DNA from: Promicromonospora sukumoe 327MFSha3.1
Lineage (GTDB): Bacteria; Actinomycetota; Actinomycetes; Actinomycetales; Cellulomonadaceae
Direction of reading: 5' to 3'
Length of the DNA: 64,000 nt
NCBI RefSeq assembly: GCF_000385135.1
Contig: NZ_ARQM01000010.1
Location: forward strand, 1,302,001 to 1,366,000
Positions within the stretch are counted from its first letter, which is position 1. Every line of letters begins with the position of its first letter. The position numbers and the translations under genes are program-made. The notes under the pieces were generated by a model, which was not told where the DNA came from, searched no databases, and was given only the letters and a program-made list of their open reading frames with translations. Below, in pieces: positions 6,492-15,628 of the stretch.

Positions 6492-9269
6492 ATGCAGAGA
6501 ACGAGCGGAGCGCCGGGTGAAGTACTCCTCGGCCGACGACGGGAGTGCGCAGCCCTCGACGACCTCGTCACGGGCGTCCGGGGCGGTCGAAGCGCGTCCC
6601 TGGTGCTGCGTGGCGAGCCGGGCATCGGCAAGACCGCGCTGCTCTCGTACGTGCGGGACGGCGCGCGCGGCTGCCGGGTCGCGCGCGTGGCCGGCGTCGA
6701 GGCCGAGGCGGAGCTCGCGTTCGGTGGCCTGCACCAGCTCTGCGCGCCGTTCCGCGACCACATGGACCGGCTGCCCGGACCCCAGCGTCTCGCGCTCGAG
6801 ACGGCGTTCGGCCTCAGCGCCGGCGCTCCGCCCGACCGGTTCCTGATCGGCCTGGCGGTGCTGAACCTGCTCGCCGACGTCGCGGAGCGGCAGCCGCTGG
6901 TGTGCCTGATCGACGACGCGCAGTGGCTCGACCAGGTCTCCGCGCAGACGCTGGCGTTCGTCGCCCGGCGGCTCCTGGCCGAGCGGGTGCTGCTGCTGTT
7001 CGCGATGCGGCCGGTGAGCGGGCACCCGCTCCGTGGCCTGCCGTACCTCCAGATCGAGGGGCTGGCCGACCGCGACGCCCGGGTGCTGCTGTCCTCGGTG
7101 ACCCCCGGCCGGTTCGACGACCAGATCCGCGACCGGATCCTGGCCGAGGCCCGGGGCAACCCGCTCGCCCTCCTCGAGCTGCCTCGTGGCCTGACGGTGG
7201 CCGAGCCGGCCGGGGACACGGGACCTGGGAGCGAGCTGCCCGGCGGTTCGGTCGAGGACGGTTTCCTGCGGCGGCTCCGGTCGCTCGCGCCGGACACCCA
7301 GCGGCTGCTGCTCCTGGCCGCCGCGGAACCCGTCGGCGACGTCGTGCTGCTCCGGCGCGCGGCGCAGGCGCTCGGCATCGACCTCGCCCCGGCGGTCGCG
7401 GAGGCGGAGGCCGCCGACCTCGTCACGCTCCGCAGCATGGTGCGCTTCCGGCACCCGCTGGTGCGTTCGGCGGCCTACCGGTCGGCGTCGCCGCGGGAGC
7501 GCCGGGACGCGCACCGCGCGCTGGCCCAGGCCACGGACCCCGGGCACGATCCCGACCGGCGGGCGTGGCACCTCGCGAGTGCCGCCCCCGCGGCCGACGA
7601 GCGCGTCGCGTCGGGCCTCGACCAGGCCGCGGCGCGTGCCCGCGCCCGTGGCGGCGTGGCGGCGTCGGCCGCTTTCCTCGCCCGGGCGGCGCAGCTCACC
7701 CCGGACCTGGCGGTGCGGGGCGCGCGCTCCGTCGCCGCAGCCCAGGCGAAGAGCCAGGCGGGCGCGTACGCCGAGGCGCTCGAGCTGCTCGACAGCGCCC
7801 AGCTCACGCCGCTTGACGAGCGGGACCGGGCCCGGGCCGACCTGGTCCGCGGCCAGGTCCTGTTCGCCTCCCGCAGCGCGAGCGCGGGGCTCCCGCTGCT
7901 CCTCTCCTCGGCGCACCGGCTCGAGACGCTCGACCCGGGGCTGGCGGCGGAGACCTACCGCGACGCGCTGTACGCGGCGTTCACGGCAGGCCGGCTGCCT
8001 GGCGGCGAGGGCGCCGAGGACGTCGCCGCCGCGGTGCTGCGGATGGACCGGCCCGAGCACCCCACGCGCAGCGACCTGCTCCTGGAGGGTGTGGCCCGCG
8101 TCTACGTGGACGGCTACGCAGCCGGGGCGCCGCTGGTGCTGCGGGCACTCGCGGCGTATCGCTCCGGCGGTCTGACCCCCGCGGACCTGGGCTGGCTCCC
8201 GCTCGCCGCGCGGATGGCCCACAACGTCTGGGACTTCGAGAGCTGGACCGTGCTGTCCGCCGAGCTGGTCCGGATCCTGCGTGAGCTCGGCGCGCTGTCG
8301 GCGCTGCCGTCGGCGCTGCTGCTGCAGCTCTCGAACCGGATGTACGCGGGCGACCTCGCGACCGCGCGGTCCCTCGTCGACGAGGCCGCGACGATCGGGG
8401 AGGTCACGGGCAGCAGCTTCTTCGCCCGTTACGGCGCACTGGTCGTGGTGCCGTGGGGCGGCGACGAGGCCGCGACGCGGGCGGCGATCGGTGCGATCGT
8501 CGAGGACCCGGCGCTGAGCACCGAGGGCAAGGCGCTGACGGCCACCGAGTGGGCCGCCGCCGTCCTCCACAACGGCCTGGGCCGCTGGGAGGACGCGCTC
8601 CGCGCGGCGCGGCGCGGGGCCGCCTACCCGCAGGAGCTGGGCCTGTCGATCTGGTCGACGGTCGAGCTCGTCGAGGCGGCTGCTCGGCTCGGCCGCGCCG
8701 AGGAGGCTGCCGAGGGCGCACGTGCGATCACCGGGATGGCACGTGCGGCAGGCACCGCATGGGCGCTCGGCACGGCTGCGCTCGTGACCGCCCAGGTCAG
8801 CCCCGACCCTGACGCGGAGACCCACTATCGCGAGGCGCTGGCTCGGCTGGGGGAGACGGGTGCCGGCACGGAGCTCGCTCGCGCGCACCTCCTGTTCGGC
8901 GAGTGGCTCGCGCGGGTCGGGCGCGACGCCGAGGCGCGGCGGTACCTTCGCCTGGCGCACGAGCTGCTGACCGGCATCGGCGCGTCGGGATACGCCGAAC
9001 GCGCCCGGCGCGGTCTCGCGGACGCGGGCGCCCCCCTCGACCCGCCCGCGTCCCCGCCCCCGCCCGGAGCGGCCGCGACGCTCACGCCGCAGGAGGCGCA
9101 GATCGCCCGGCTCGCCGCCGACGGTCTGACGAACCCGGAGATCGGCGCTCAGCTCTACCTCAGCGCCCACACGGTCGAGTGGCACCTGCGCAAGGTGTTC
9201 GCCAAGCTCGGCGTCCGGTCGCGCAAGGACATCGCCGCGGCCCTGGCGGTGGGCGCACCCGCCCCGTAG
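6492..9269 (+). CDS. LAL-family LuxR transcriptional regulator with ATPase domain (paralogue 2)
   Basis: 925 aa from the ATG at 6492; an in-frame ATG at 6474 is the alternative. The chosen start matches the N-terminal length of the paralogue (LLGRRREC versus LVGRHREC). Walker A GEPGIGKT lies near residues 41-48 and Walker B CLIDDAQWLD near 138-147. A helical repeat middle follows, and the C-terminal LuxR helix-turn-helix is at about 863-920. Segments such as GVEAEAELAFGGLHQLCAPF and HTVEWHLRKVFAKL are nearly the same as in the first copy. The ATPase and HTH ends are better conserved than the middle, where effector sensing would be expected, so the two copies may answer different signals. Its stop codon is only 4 bp from the convergent hydrolase stop. 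Confidence 0.9.
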   Translation: MQRTSGAPGEVLLGRRRECAALDDLVTGVRGGRSASLVLRGEPGIGKTALLSYVRDGARGCRVARVAGVEAEAELAFGGLHQLCAPFRDHMDRLPGPQRLALETAFGLSAGAPPDRFLIGLAVLNLLADVAERQPLVCLIDDAQWLDQVSAQTLAFVARRLLAERVLLLFAMRPVSGHPLRGLPYLQIEGLADRDARVLLSSVTPGRFDDQIRDRILAEARGNPLALLELPRGLTVAEPAGDTGPGSELPGGSVEDGFLRRLRSLAPDTQRLLLLAAAEPVGDVVLLRRAAQALGIDLAPAVAEAEAADLVTLRSMVRFRHPLVRSAAYRSASPRERRDAHRALAQATDPGHDPDRRAWHLASAAPAADERVASGLDQAAARARARGGVAASAAFLARAAQLTPDLAVRGARSVAAAQAKSQAGAYAEALELLDSAQLTPLDERDRARADLVRGQVLFASRSASAGLPLLLSSAHRLETLDPGLAAETYRDALYAAFTAGRLPGGEGAEDVAAAVLRMDRPEHPTRSDLLLEGVARVYVDGYAAGAPLVLRALAAYRSGGLTPADLGWLPLAARMAHNVWDFESWTVLSAELVRILRELGALSALPSALLLQLSNRMYAGDLATARSLVDEAATIGEVTGSSFFARYGALVVVPWGGDEAATRAAIGAIVEDPALSTEGKALTATEWAAAVLHNGLGRWEDALRAARRGAAYPQELGLSIWSTVELVEAAARLGRAEEAAEGARAITGMARAAGTAWALGTAALVTAQVSPDPDAETHYREALARLGETGAGTELARAHLLFGEWLARVGRDAEARRYLRLAHELLTGIGASGYAERARRGLADAGAPLDPPASPPPPGAAATLTPQEAQIARLAADGLTNPEIGAQLYLSAHTVEWHLRKVFAKLGVRSRKDIAAALAVGAPAP

Positions 9270-9273
9270 GCGG

Positions 9274-10200
9274 CTACGCCGGGTCCGCCACCTGGTCACG
9301 GCCGGCCGCCAGCCGGGTCACGTCGAGCACCGCCTGGACGAACGCGTCCGGCGCCTCCTGCGGGAGGTTGTGCCCGGCGCCCGGCACCCGGCGGTGCAGC
9401 CGGGGACCGGTGAACCGGTCCGCGTCCGGGATGCCGTCGGTCACGGGGAAGTTGCCGTCGGCGAGACCCGCCAGGGTCACGGTCGGGACGTGGATCGGAG
9501 GCAGCGGGGCGAGGGCGTACTCGAACGCGTCGTACTCCGGGGCGCCGGGCGCCTCACCCAGTCGATGCCGGTAGGAGTGCAGCACGACGTCGACGTAGTC
9601 AGGGTTGTCGAACGCGGCGGCGGCCTGGTCGAGTGTCGCCTGGTCGAAGGCCCATTCCGGCGAGTTGCGACGCCAGATCACCTCGGCGATCTCGCGCCGG
9701 TTCGCCGTCAGGCCGGCCCGTCCGCGCTCGGTGAGGAAGTAGTAGAAGTACCAGAACCCGGCCTCCAGGTCGGGGCGGATGGGCTGCCCCGACGCGGCGA
9801 CGTCCTGGATGAGGTAGCCGTTGACGCTGACGAGCCCGGCGACCCGCTCAGGTCGCAGGGCCGCGACGACGCAGGCGGCGCGGCCGCCCCAGTCGTAGCC
9901 GGCGAGCACGGCCTCGGGGATGTCGAGCGCGTCGAGCAGGCCGAGTACGTCCGCGCCGAGGGCCGCCTGCTGACCGGAGCGCGGTGTCCAGTCGTCGCGG
10001 AACCGCGTCGGCCCGTGGCCGCGGAGGTAGGGAACGACGACCCGGTGGCCGAGCGCCGCCAGCCGGGGTGCGACGTCGACGTAGCTGTGGACGTCGTAGG
10101 GGTATCCGTGGAGCAGCACCACCGGAGGGCCGTCGGCCGGCCCGTCCTCGACGTACGCGATGTCGAGGACGTCGGTGAGGGCGTGCTGGATGGGGGTCAT
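9274..10200 (-). CDS. Alpha/beta hydrolase (epoxide hydrolase/haloalkane dehalogenase type)
   Basis: 308 aa with the alpha/beta-hydrolase fold. HGYP at residues 31-34 is the oxyanion motif, the nucleophile elbow GYDWGG puts Asp103 as nucleophile, and GAGHNLPQE supplies the catalytic His277. An Asp nucleophile followed by Trp is typical of epoxide hydrolases and haloalkane dehalogenases rather than esterases; the cap region (FWYFYYFLTERGR) is Tyr-rich, which favours an epoxide hydrolase. It is probably cytoplasmic, with no signal peptide. An ECF-like promoter sits 51-79 bases upstream and matches the one before the flavoprotein gene, so both may belong to the regulon of the SigJ-like sigma at 5653. 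Confidence 0.85.
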   Translation of the reverse strand: MTPIQHALTDVLDIAYVEDGPADGPPVVLLHGYPYDVHSYVDVAPRLAALGHRVVVPYLRGHGPTRFRDDWTPRSGQQAALGADVLGLLDALDIPEAVLAGYDWGGRAACVVAALRPERVAGLVSVNGYLIQDVAASGQPIRPDLEAGFWYFYYFLTERGRAGLTANRREIAEVIWRRNSPEWAFDQATLDQAAAAFDNPDYVDVVLHSYRHRLGEAPGAPEYDAFEYALAPLPPIHVPTVTLAGLADGNFPVTDGIPDADRFTGPRLHRRVPGAGHNLPQEAPDAFVQAVLDVTRLAAGRDQVADPA

Positions 10201-10250
10201 CGAGGTTCCTCTCGTCTCACGCGCCGCGGCGCGGCGCGATCATGACGAAC

Positions 10251-10279
10251 CGACCGAGCATGCTCCGGGTTCTGTGACA
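10251..10279 (-). promoter_or_regulatory. ECF41-like promoter of the alpha/beta hydrolase gene
   Basis: On the minus strand, TGTCACA (10279-10273), 17 bases, then GGTCG (10255-10251), ending 50 bases before the ATG at 10200. Sequence and spacing equal those upstream of the flavoprotein gene. The bases just after TGTCACA (GAACC) are also shared, but on the opposite strand at the flavoprotein locus. Confidence 0.5.
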
Positions 10280-10333
10280 CGAGCCCGGTGACGCCAGGCC
10301 GGGAGGAGGAGGGAGAGCCGGGGCGGTCCGGCC

Positions 10334-11317
10334 CTACCGGTCCAGCGAGTCGACGAACTGCGTGCTGACGGACGAGATCTCGGCCCGGGCCTCGTCGTGG
10401 GAGACGGTCGCCGTCCCGTCGCCGGGCTGCGGCCCGTAGTCGCCGAAGAAGGCATGGACGGCGCCGTCCACCACGGTGAACGTGGCGTCCGGCGGCAGGG
10501 TCTCGCGGGAGGCCTCGATCTTGGCCGGGGTGGCGAGCCCGTCGTGCTCCGCCGAGACGGACTCGACCGCGACCGTGAGCCCGCTGAGGTCCTCGGCCGG
10601 GTAGGAGGCGTACAGGAGCAGCCCGACGGCGGGCGCCACGTCGTCCGCCTCCGCGCCGGCGGCGTCGGACGACGCGACGACGCCGCCCAGCGAGTGCCCG
10701 CCCACGACCCACCGGTCGGCCTGCGGGACCCGCTCGCGGGCCGCGTCGAACGCCCCGCCGGCGAGGAAGGCGACGGCGAGCGGCTGCTTGGGGATCACCA
10801 CGGTGTGCCCCGCCTCGGCGACCGGGCGCAGCACCGCGGCGTACGCCCGGGCCTCGACCTTGGCGCCGGGCCGGAAGAAGACGGCGGTCCCGTCCGCCCC
10901 GCGGGCGGGGACGAGCGTGACGGCCGTGGTGGACTCGGTGACGGTCACGGAGTCGTCCGAGACCATCGCGTCCAGCGCCGGCTGGACGGCGCTGAACGGG
11001 CGCAGCCACGCCATCGCCGCGACCCACACGATGCCGGCCACGACCAGCGCCAGGTCGCCGGCCAGCCGCCACCCGCGGCGGGCCGGCCGGGGGCGCAGGC
11101 TCCGCCACAGCACCAGCGCGCAGCCCAGGACGGTGAGGCCGAGCAGCACCGCGTACAGGGGGTGGCCGTGCACCACGGCGCCCCACGCCGTCAGGCAGGC
11201 CCACGCCACGACGACGATCCCGGCGGCCGCGACCGCGCGGACGGTCCAGGTGAACCAGGCGGGCCGGCGGGCCCCGGAGCCCGCCCCGTCCTGCGGCCCG
11301 GGCGTGCCGCGGCTCAC
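10334..11317 (-). CDS. Membrane-anchored alpha/beta hydrolase
   Basis: 327 aa from the GTG at 11317. The N-terminal third has three hydrophobic segments (residues about 27-47, 52-71 and 84-103), followed by an extracytoplasmic-looking hydrolase domain. GGHSLGG is the nucleophile elbow with Ser as nucleophile, and a late His in DGAVHAFFGDYG completes the triad. It resembles the Abhydrolase_5 group (dienelactone hydrolase-like); the substrate is unknown. The frame is open to 11521 with an ATG at 11395 but no ribosome site there. The GTG at 11317 overlaps by 4 nt (GTGA) a tiny upstream ORF that has a perfect AGGAGG, which argues for this start by translational coupling. Confidence 0.72.
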   Translation of the reverse strand: MSRGTPGPQDGAGSGARRPAWFTWTVRAVAAAGIVVVAWACLTAWGAVVHGHPLYAVLLGLTVLGCALVLWRSLRPRPARRGWRLAGDLALVVAGIVWVAAMAWLRPFSAVQPALDAMVSDDSVTVTESTTAVTLVPARGADGTAVFFRPGAKVEARAYAAVLRPVAEAGHTVVIPKQPLAVAFLAGGAFDAARERVPQADRWVVGGHSLGGVVASSDAAGAEADDVAPAVGLLLYASYPAEDLSGLTVAVESVSAEHDGLATPAKIEASRETLPPDATFTVVDGAVHAFFGDYGPQPGDGTATVSHDEARAEISSVSTQFVDSLDR

Positions 11318-11349
11318 GGTGCCACCGCTGTCTTGCCGGCCTCGTACAC
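11314..11349 (-). CDS. 11-codon upstream ORF coupled to the membrane hydrolase
   Basis: AGGAGG (11362-11357) stands 7 bases before a GTG that opens an 11-codon frame (MYEAGKTAVAP). Its TGA overlaps the hydrolase start as GTGA. The frame is too short to show coding bias, so its translation is inferred from the ribosome site and the overlap. It may be a translational coupler or leader rather than a functional peptide. Confidence 0.3.
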   Translation of the reverse strand: MYEAGKTAVAP

Positions 11350-11544
11350 GTCCGTACCTCCTGGTCGCTCTGGTGCTGTGGTCCTGCAGGCTCATGCTCG
11401 CACCGCGCACCCGCATTCTCAGCGCGGGAACACGGGCCCCGGCACATGTCACACCCCGGGGGTGGTCCGGTACCCGGTCCGGGCGACCGGCCCGGTCCGG
11501 AGGTAGCCTGGGCGAACCCACCCGAAATCGGCTTTGAGGACCAC

Positions 11545-12174
11545 ATGTTCCGCATCGGACTCACCGGAGGGATCGCGGCCGGCAAGTCGGTCGCGGCGGC
11601 ACGACTGGCCGAGCTCGGCGCCGTCGTCGTCGACCACGACGTGCTCGCGCGCGAGGCGGTCGCGCCCGGCTCCGTCGGCCTGGCCGAGATCGTCGAGGCG
11701 TTCGGCGAGGGCATCCTGGCGCCGGACGGCGGCCTCGACCGCCCCGCCCTCGGCGCCCTGGTCTTCGCCGACGCGGCCGCGCGCGCCCGGCTCAACGAGA
11801 TCGTGCACCCCGAGGTGCGCCGGCTCTCGGCGGAGCGCGAGGCCATGGCGGGCGCCGCGGACGCGGGAGCCGTCGTCGTGCACGACATCCCCCTGCTCGT
11901 GGAGACGGGGCAGGAGGGCCACTTCCACCTGCTCGTGGTGGTGCACACGCCCGCGGAGCAGCGGGTCGGCCGGCTCGTGTCGGGGCGCGGCCTCACCGAG
12001 GACGCCGCTCGTGCCCGCGTCGCGGCGCAGGCCACGGACGAGGAGCGGCTCGCGGCGGCGGACGTAACCCTCGACGGTTCCGGCGACGAGGACGAACTAC
12101 GCGCTCAGGTGGATATCCTGTGGCAGCGCGTGGCCGGAGAGGTCGCGCAGGAGGCGGAGGCAGACTCCGTGTGA
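11545..12174 (+). CDS. coaE: Dephospho-CoA kinase
   Basis: 209 aa. The P-loop GGIAAGKS at residues 8-15, the DHDVLAREAV nucleotide/CoA region and the conserved HDIPLLVETG segment identify the last enzyme of CoA biosynthesis, which phosphorylates the 3'-OH of the ribose of dephospho-CoA. GAGGA at 11536-11540 precedes the ATG. In actinobacteria coaE usually lies next to uvrB; here pcp separates them. This version has no fused UPF0157 domain. Confidence 0.95.
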   Translation: MFRIGLTGGIAAGKSVAAARLAELGAVVVDHDVLAREAVAPGSVGLAEIVEAFGEGILAPDGGLDRPALGALVFADAAARARLNEIVHPEVRRLSAEREAMAGAADAGAVVVHDIPLLVETGQEGHFHLLVVVHTPAEQRVGRLVSGRGLTEDAARARVAAQATDEERLAAADVTLDGSGDEDELRAQVDILWQRVAGEVAQEAEADSV

Positions 12175-12201
12175 ACCGGCCCGGCCCGGGGGAGGAGCAC
12201 C

Positions 12202-12888
12202 ATGAAGGTCCTGGTCACGGGGTTCGAGCCGTTCGGCGGTGACGCCGTCAACGCGTCTGCGGAGGCCGTCACGGCGCTCGCGGGGCGCTGGACGGGTCCG
12301 GAGGAGCTGGTCACGGCGATCCTCCCGGTCGAGTTCGACGAGGTGCGGGGCGCGGACGGCCCGCTGCTGCGCCTGCTCGACGAGCACGCGCCCGACGTCG
12401 TCGTCGCGGTCGGCCTGGCCGGCGGCGTCAGCGAGGTGCGGGTCGAGCGCGTGGCGATCAACCTGATGGACGCGCGCATCCCCGACAACGGCGGCGCGCA
12501 GCCGGTCGACGCCCCCGTGGTCGACGGCGGACCTGCCGCCCGGTTCACCACGCTCCCCGCCAAGGCGGCCGTCGCCGCCGTGCGCGAGGCGGGCATCCCG
12601 GCCGGGGTCACCTACAGCGCCGGGACGTACGTCTGCAACGCCACCTTCTACGCCCTGCAGCACGCGCTGGCCGGGCGCCCCGGGGTGCTCTCGGGCTTCG
12701 TCCACGTGCCGCGCACCACGGAGGAGCTGGGGGCGCAGGAGTCCGCGTCCGCGCTGGCCGACGGCGGCGAGCCGCACCTGCCGGTGGACGCCCTGGCCAG
12801 GGCCCTGGAGATCGTGGTGCGCACAGCCCTGGGGGCGGCCCGCGGCGAGGTCGGCGAGCCGGCGGTGGCGGCGGGCACGCTGCACTGA
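12202..12888 (+). CDS. pcp: Pyroglutamyl-peptidase I
   Basis: 228 aa, the usual length for this cysteine peptidase, which removes N-terminal pyroglutamate from peptides. The peptidase C15 triad is visible: Glu82 in VERVAIN, Cys145 in GTYVCNATFY and His168 in GFVHVP. The N-terminal VLVTGFEPFGG is also diagnostic. GGAGGAG just upstream of the ATG is a strong ribosome site. It is 27 bp after coaE, probably co-transcribed, and cytoplasmic. Confidence 0.95.
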   Translation: MKVLVTGFEPFGGDAVNASAEAVTALAGRWTGPEELVTAILPVEFDEVRGADGPLLRLLDEHAPDVVVAVGLAGGVSEVRVERVAINLMDARIPDNGGAQPVDAPVVDGGPAARFTTLPAKAAVAAVREAGIPAGVTYSAGTYVCNATFYALQHALAGRPGVLSGFVHVPRTTEELGAQESASALADGGEPHLPVDALARALEIVVRTALGAARGEVGEPAVAAGTLH

Positions 12889-12908
12889 CGGGGGCTCGTT
12901 CACCGGAG

Positions 12909-12930
12909 TGTCAGTGGTCCGCCGTACGGT
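12909..12930 (+). promoter_or_regulatory. RecA-independent DNA-damage (PafBC-type) promoter of uvrB
   Basis: TGTCAGTGG (12909-12917), 7 bases, then the -10 element TACGGT (12925-12930), 6 bases before the ATG. This matches the RecA-NDp motif of mycobacteria (TTGTCRGTG, 8 bases, TANNNT), now known to be read by PafBC. The spacing implies a leaderless mRNA. Confidence 0.72.
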
Positions 12931-12936
12931 AGTGGC

Positions 12937-15048
12937 ATGCGACCCGTGACCGACCTGCAGCGCACGGTGGCCCCGTTCGAGGTCATCTCCGAGTACCAGC
13001 CCGCCGGCGACCAGCCGACGGCCATCGCCGAGCTCACCGAACGCGTCCAGGCGGGCGAGAAGGACGTGGTGCTGCTCGGCGCCACGGGTACGGGCAAGTC
13101 CGCGACCACGGCCTGGCTCGTCGAGAAGCTCCAGCGCCCGACCCTGGTCATGGCGCCGAACAAGACGCTCGCCGCGCAGCTTGCCACGGAGTTCCGTGAG
13201 CTGCTGCCCAACAACGCGGTCGAGTACTTCGTCTCGTACTACGACTACTACCAGCCCGAGGCGTACATCGCGCAGACGGACACCTACATCGAGAAGGACT
13301 CCTCGATCAACGACGAGGTGGAGCGGCTGCGGCACTCCGCGACCTCGTCGCTGCTGACGCGGCGCGACGTCGTCGTGGTCGCCTCGGTGTCCTGCATCTA
13401 CGGCCTCGGCACGCCGCAGGAGTACGTCGACCGCATGGTCCGGCTCGACGTCGGCGACGTGGTCGACCGGGACCAGCTGCTGCGCCAGTTCGTGACCATG
13501 CAGTACACGCGCAACGACATGTCGTTCACGCGCGGCACGTTCCGGGTGCGCGGCGACACGGTCGAGATCATCCCCGTGTACGAGGAGCTGGCGATCCGGA
13601 TCGAGATGTTCGGCGACGAGATCGAGTCGATCCAGACCCTGCACCCGCTCACGGGCGACGTGGTCCGCGATGAGAAGTCGATCTACGTGTTCCCGGCGAC
13701 GCACTACGTGGCGGGCCCCGAGCGCATGGAGCGCGCCATCGGCGGCATCGAGAAGGAGCTGGAGGAGCGGCTGGCCGAGCTGGAGAAGCAGGGCAAGCTG
13801 CTGGAGGCGCAGCGGCTGCGCATGCGCACCACCTACGACATCGAGATGATGCGCTCGATCGGCACCTGCGCCGGCATCGAGAACTACTCGATGCACATCG
13901 ACGGCCGCGAGCCGGGCACCGCGCCCAACACGCTGCTCGACTACTTCCCCGAGGACTTCCTGCTCGTCATCGACGAGTCGCACCAGACCGTGCCGCAGAT
14001 CGGGGCCATGTTCGAGGGCGACGCGTCGCGCAAGCGCGCGCTCGTGGACCACGGGTTCCGCCTGCCCAGCGCCATGGACAACCGCCCGCTGAAGTGGGAG
14101 GAGTTCACGGAGCGCATCGGCCAGACGGTGTACCTGTCGGCCACGCCCGGCGACTACGAGCGCTCGCTGTCCGACGGCGTCGTGGAGCAGGTCATCCGCC
14201 CCACCGGCCTGGTGGACCCCGAGGTGGTCATCAAGCCGACGACGGGGCAGATCGACGACCTGCTCGGCGAGATCCGCGACCGGGTGGACCGCGACGAGCG
14301 CGTGCTGGTGACCACACTGACCAAGAAGATGGCCGAGGACCTCACGGACTACTTCCTGGAGCGCAACGTCCGGGTGCGCTACCTGCACTCCGACGTCGAC
14401 ACGCTGCGCCGCGTCGAGCTGCTGCGCGAGCTGCGGCTCGGCGAGTACGACGTGCTGGTGGGCATCAACCTGCTGCGCGAGGGCCTCGACCTGCCCGAGG
14501 TGTCGCTGGTCGCGATCCTCGACGCCGACAAGGAGGGCTTCCTGCGGTCCGGGCGCTCGCTGATCCAGACGATCGGCCGTGCCGCCCGTAACGTCTCCGG
14601 CCAGGTGCACATGTACGCCGACAAGATCACGCCGGCCATGCAGATGGCGCTGGACGAGACCAACCGGCGCCGCGAGAAGCAGATCGCGTACAACACCGAG
14701 CGCGGCCTGGACCCGCAGCCGCTGCGCAAGAAGATCGCGGACGTCACGGACATGCTCGCCCGCGAGGACCTCGACACCGCCGAGCTGCTGGCCGGCGGGT
14801 ACCGCAACAGCCGCAAGGGCAAGGGTGAGGGCAAGGCTCCGGTGCCGGGCTCGCCCAAGGAGGCCGCGACGAGCGGCAACCGGCTGGCCGGCGCCGCGGC
14901 GAGCGAGCTGGCCGAGCTCATCCAGGAGCTCGCCGACCAGATGCACGCCGCGGCCGCGGAGCTGCAGTTCGAGGTGGCGGCCCGCCTGCGCGACGAGATC
15001 TCGGGCCTCAAGAAGGAGCTGCGGCAGATGCAGGCCGCGACCGCCTGA
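12937..15048 (+). CDS. uvrB: Excinuclease ABC subunit UvrB
   Basis: 703 aa, the usual length. The Walker A motif GATGTGKS is at residues 48-55, followed by the beta-hairpin region with [16 protein letters not shown], helicase motifs ([39 protein letters not shown]) and a C-terminal UvrB/UvrC-interaction domain ([23 protein letters not shown]). It verifies lesions handed over by UvrA2 and recruits UvrC in nucleotide excision repair. There is no Shine-Dalgarno sequence; the start lies 6 bases after a -10 element, so the transcript is probably leaderless. A low-complexity linker ([15 protein letters not shown]) precedes the C-terminal domain. Confidence 0.98.
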   Translation: MRPVTDLQRTVAPFEVISEYQPAGDQPTAIAELTERVQAGEKDVVLLGATGTGKSATTAWLVEKLQRPTLVMAPNKTLAAQLATEFRELLPNNAVEYFVSYYDYYQPEAYIAQTDTYIEKDSSINDEVERLRHSATSSLLTRRDVVVVASVSCIYGLGTPQEYVDRMVRLDVGDVVDRDQLLRQFVTMQYTRNDMSFTRGTFRVRGDTVEIIPVYEELAIRIEMFGDEIESIQTLHPLTGDVVRDEKSIYVFPATHYVAGPERMERAIGGIEKELEERLAELEKQGKLLEAQRLRMRTTYDIEMMRSIGTCAGIENYSMHIDGREPGTAPNTLLDYFPEDFLLVIDESHQTVPQIGAMFEGDASRKRALVDHGFRLPSAMDNRPLKWEEFTERIGQTVYLSATPGDYERSLSDGVVEQVIRPTGLVDPEVVIKPTTGQIDDLLGEIRDRVDRDERVLVTTLTKKMAEDLTDYFLERNVRVRYLHSDVDTLRRVELLRELRLGEYDVLVGINLLREGLDLPEVSLVAILDADKEGFLRSGRSLIQTIGRAARNVSGQVHMYADKITPAMQMALDETNRRREKQIAYNTERGLDPQPLRKKIADVTDMLAREDLDTAELLAGGYRNSRKGKGEGKAPVPGSPKEAATSGNRLAGAAASELAELIQELADQMHAAAAELQFEVAARLRDEISGLKKELRQMQAATA

Positions 15049-15102
15049 GCGCGGCCCGGCACCGAGCCCGCGACACCGACCGCCGACAAGAGGAGACCCA
15101 CG

Positions 15103-15531
15103 ATGGCGCTGACGTTCCAGGTGACCTTCGACGCGGCCGACCCCCGGGCGCTCGGCGACTTCTGGTGCCGGGTGCTGGGCTACGTGCGTGAGGAGCCGCC
15201 CGCGGGCTTCGCCACGTGGGAGGAGGCCCTGACGGCCTGGGGCCTGCCCGAGGAGCGCTGGAACGACAAGAACGCCGTGTGCGACCCCGACGGCACGGGC
15301 CCGCGCATCTTCATCCAGAAAGTGCCCGAGCCCAAGGCCGCGAAGAACCGCATGCACCTCGACGTCAACGTGAGCGACGGCCTGAGCGGCCCCGAGCGCA
15401 TCGCGAAGGTCATGGCCGAGGCGGAGCGGGTGACCGCCCTCGGGGCGATCGTCGTCGACGAGATGACCGAGCTCGGCGAGTTCTGGATCGTGCTGCGCGA
15501 CCCGGAGGGCAACGAGTTCTGCCTGCAGTGA
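15103..15531 (+). CDS. VOC (glyoxalase/bleomycin-resistance fold) family protein
   Basis: 142 aa with two VOC beta-alpha-beta-beta-beta modules: FDAADPRALGDFWCRVLGY in the first and the conserved ending LRDPEGNEFCLQ in the second. Such proteins bind a divalent metal and act as glyoxalases, dioxygenases or binding proteins; the specific reaction cannot be told. AGAGGAG precedes the ATG. It may be in the same transcript as uvrB, 54 bp upstream. Confidence 0.85.
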   Translation: MALTFQVTFDAADPRALGDFWCRVLGYVREEPPAGFATWEEALTAWGLPEERWNDKNAVCDPDGTGPRIFIQKVPEPKAAKNRMHLDVNVSDGLSGPERIAKVMAEAERVTALGAIVVDEMTELGEFWIVLRDPEGNEFCLQ

Positions 15532-15628
15532 CGGCCCGAGTTCATCCTTGACCCGTTCGCTCGGCCCGGTGGACCCTGATCGCGCAGGGGTGCAGCGCAC
15601 GTCCGGGCGAGCAGGGCCAGGAGGCCGA

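Noticed and set aside
11447-11453. TGTCACA before coaE
   Set aside because: The second element is not at the right distance (GGTC only at about 22 bases).
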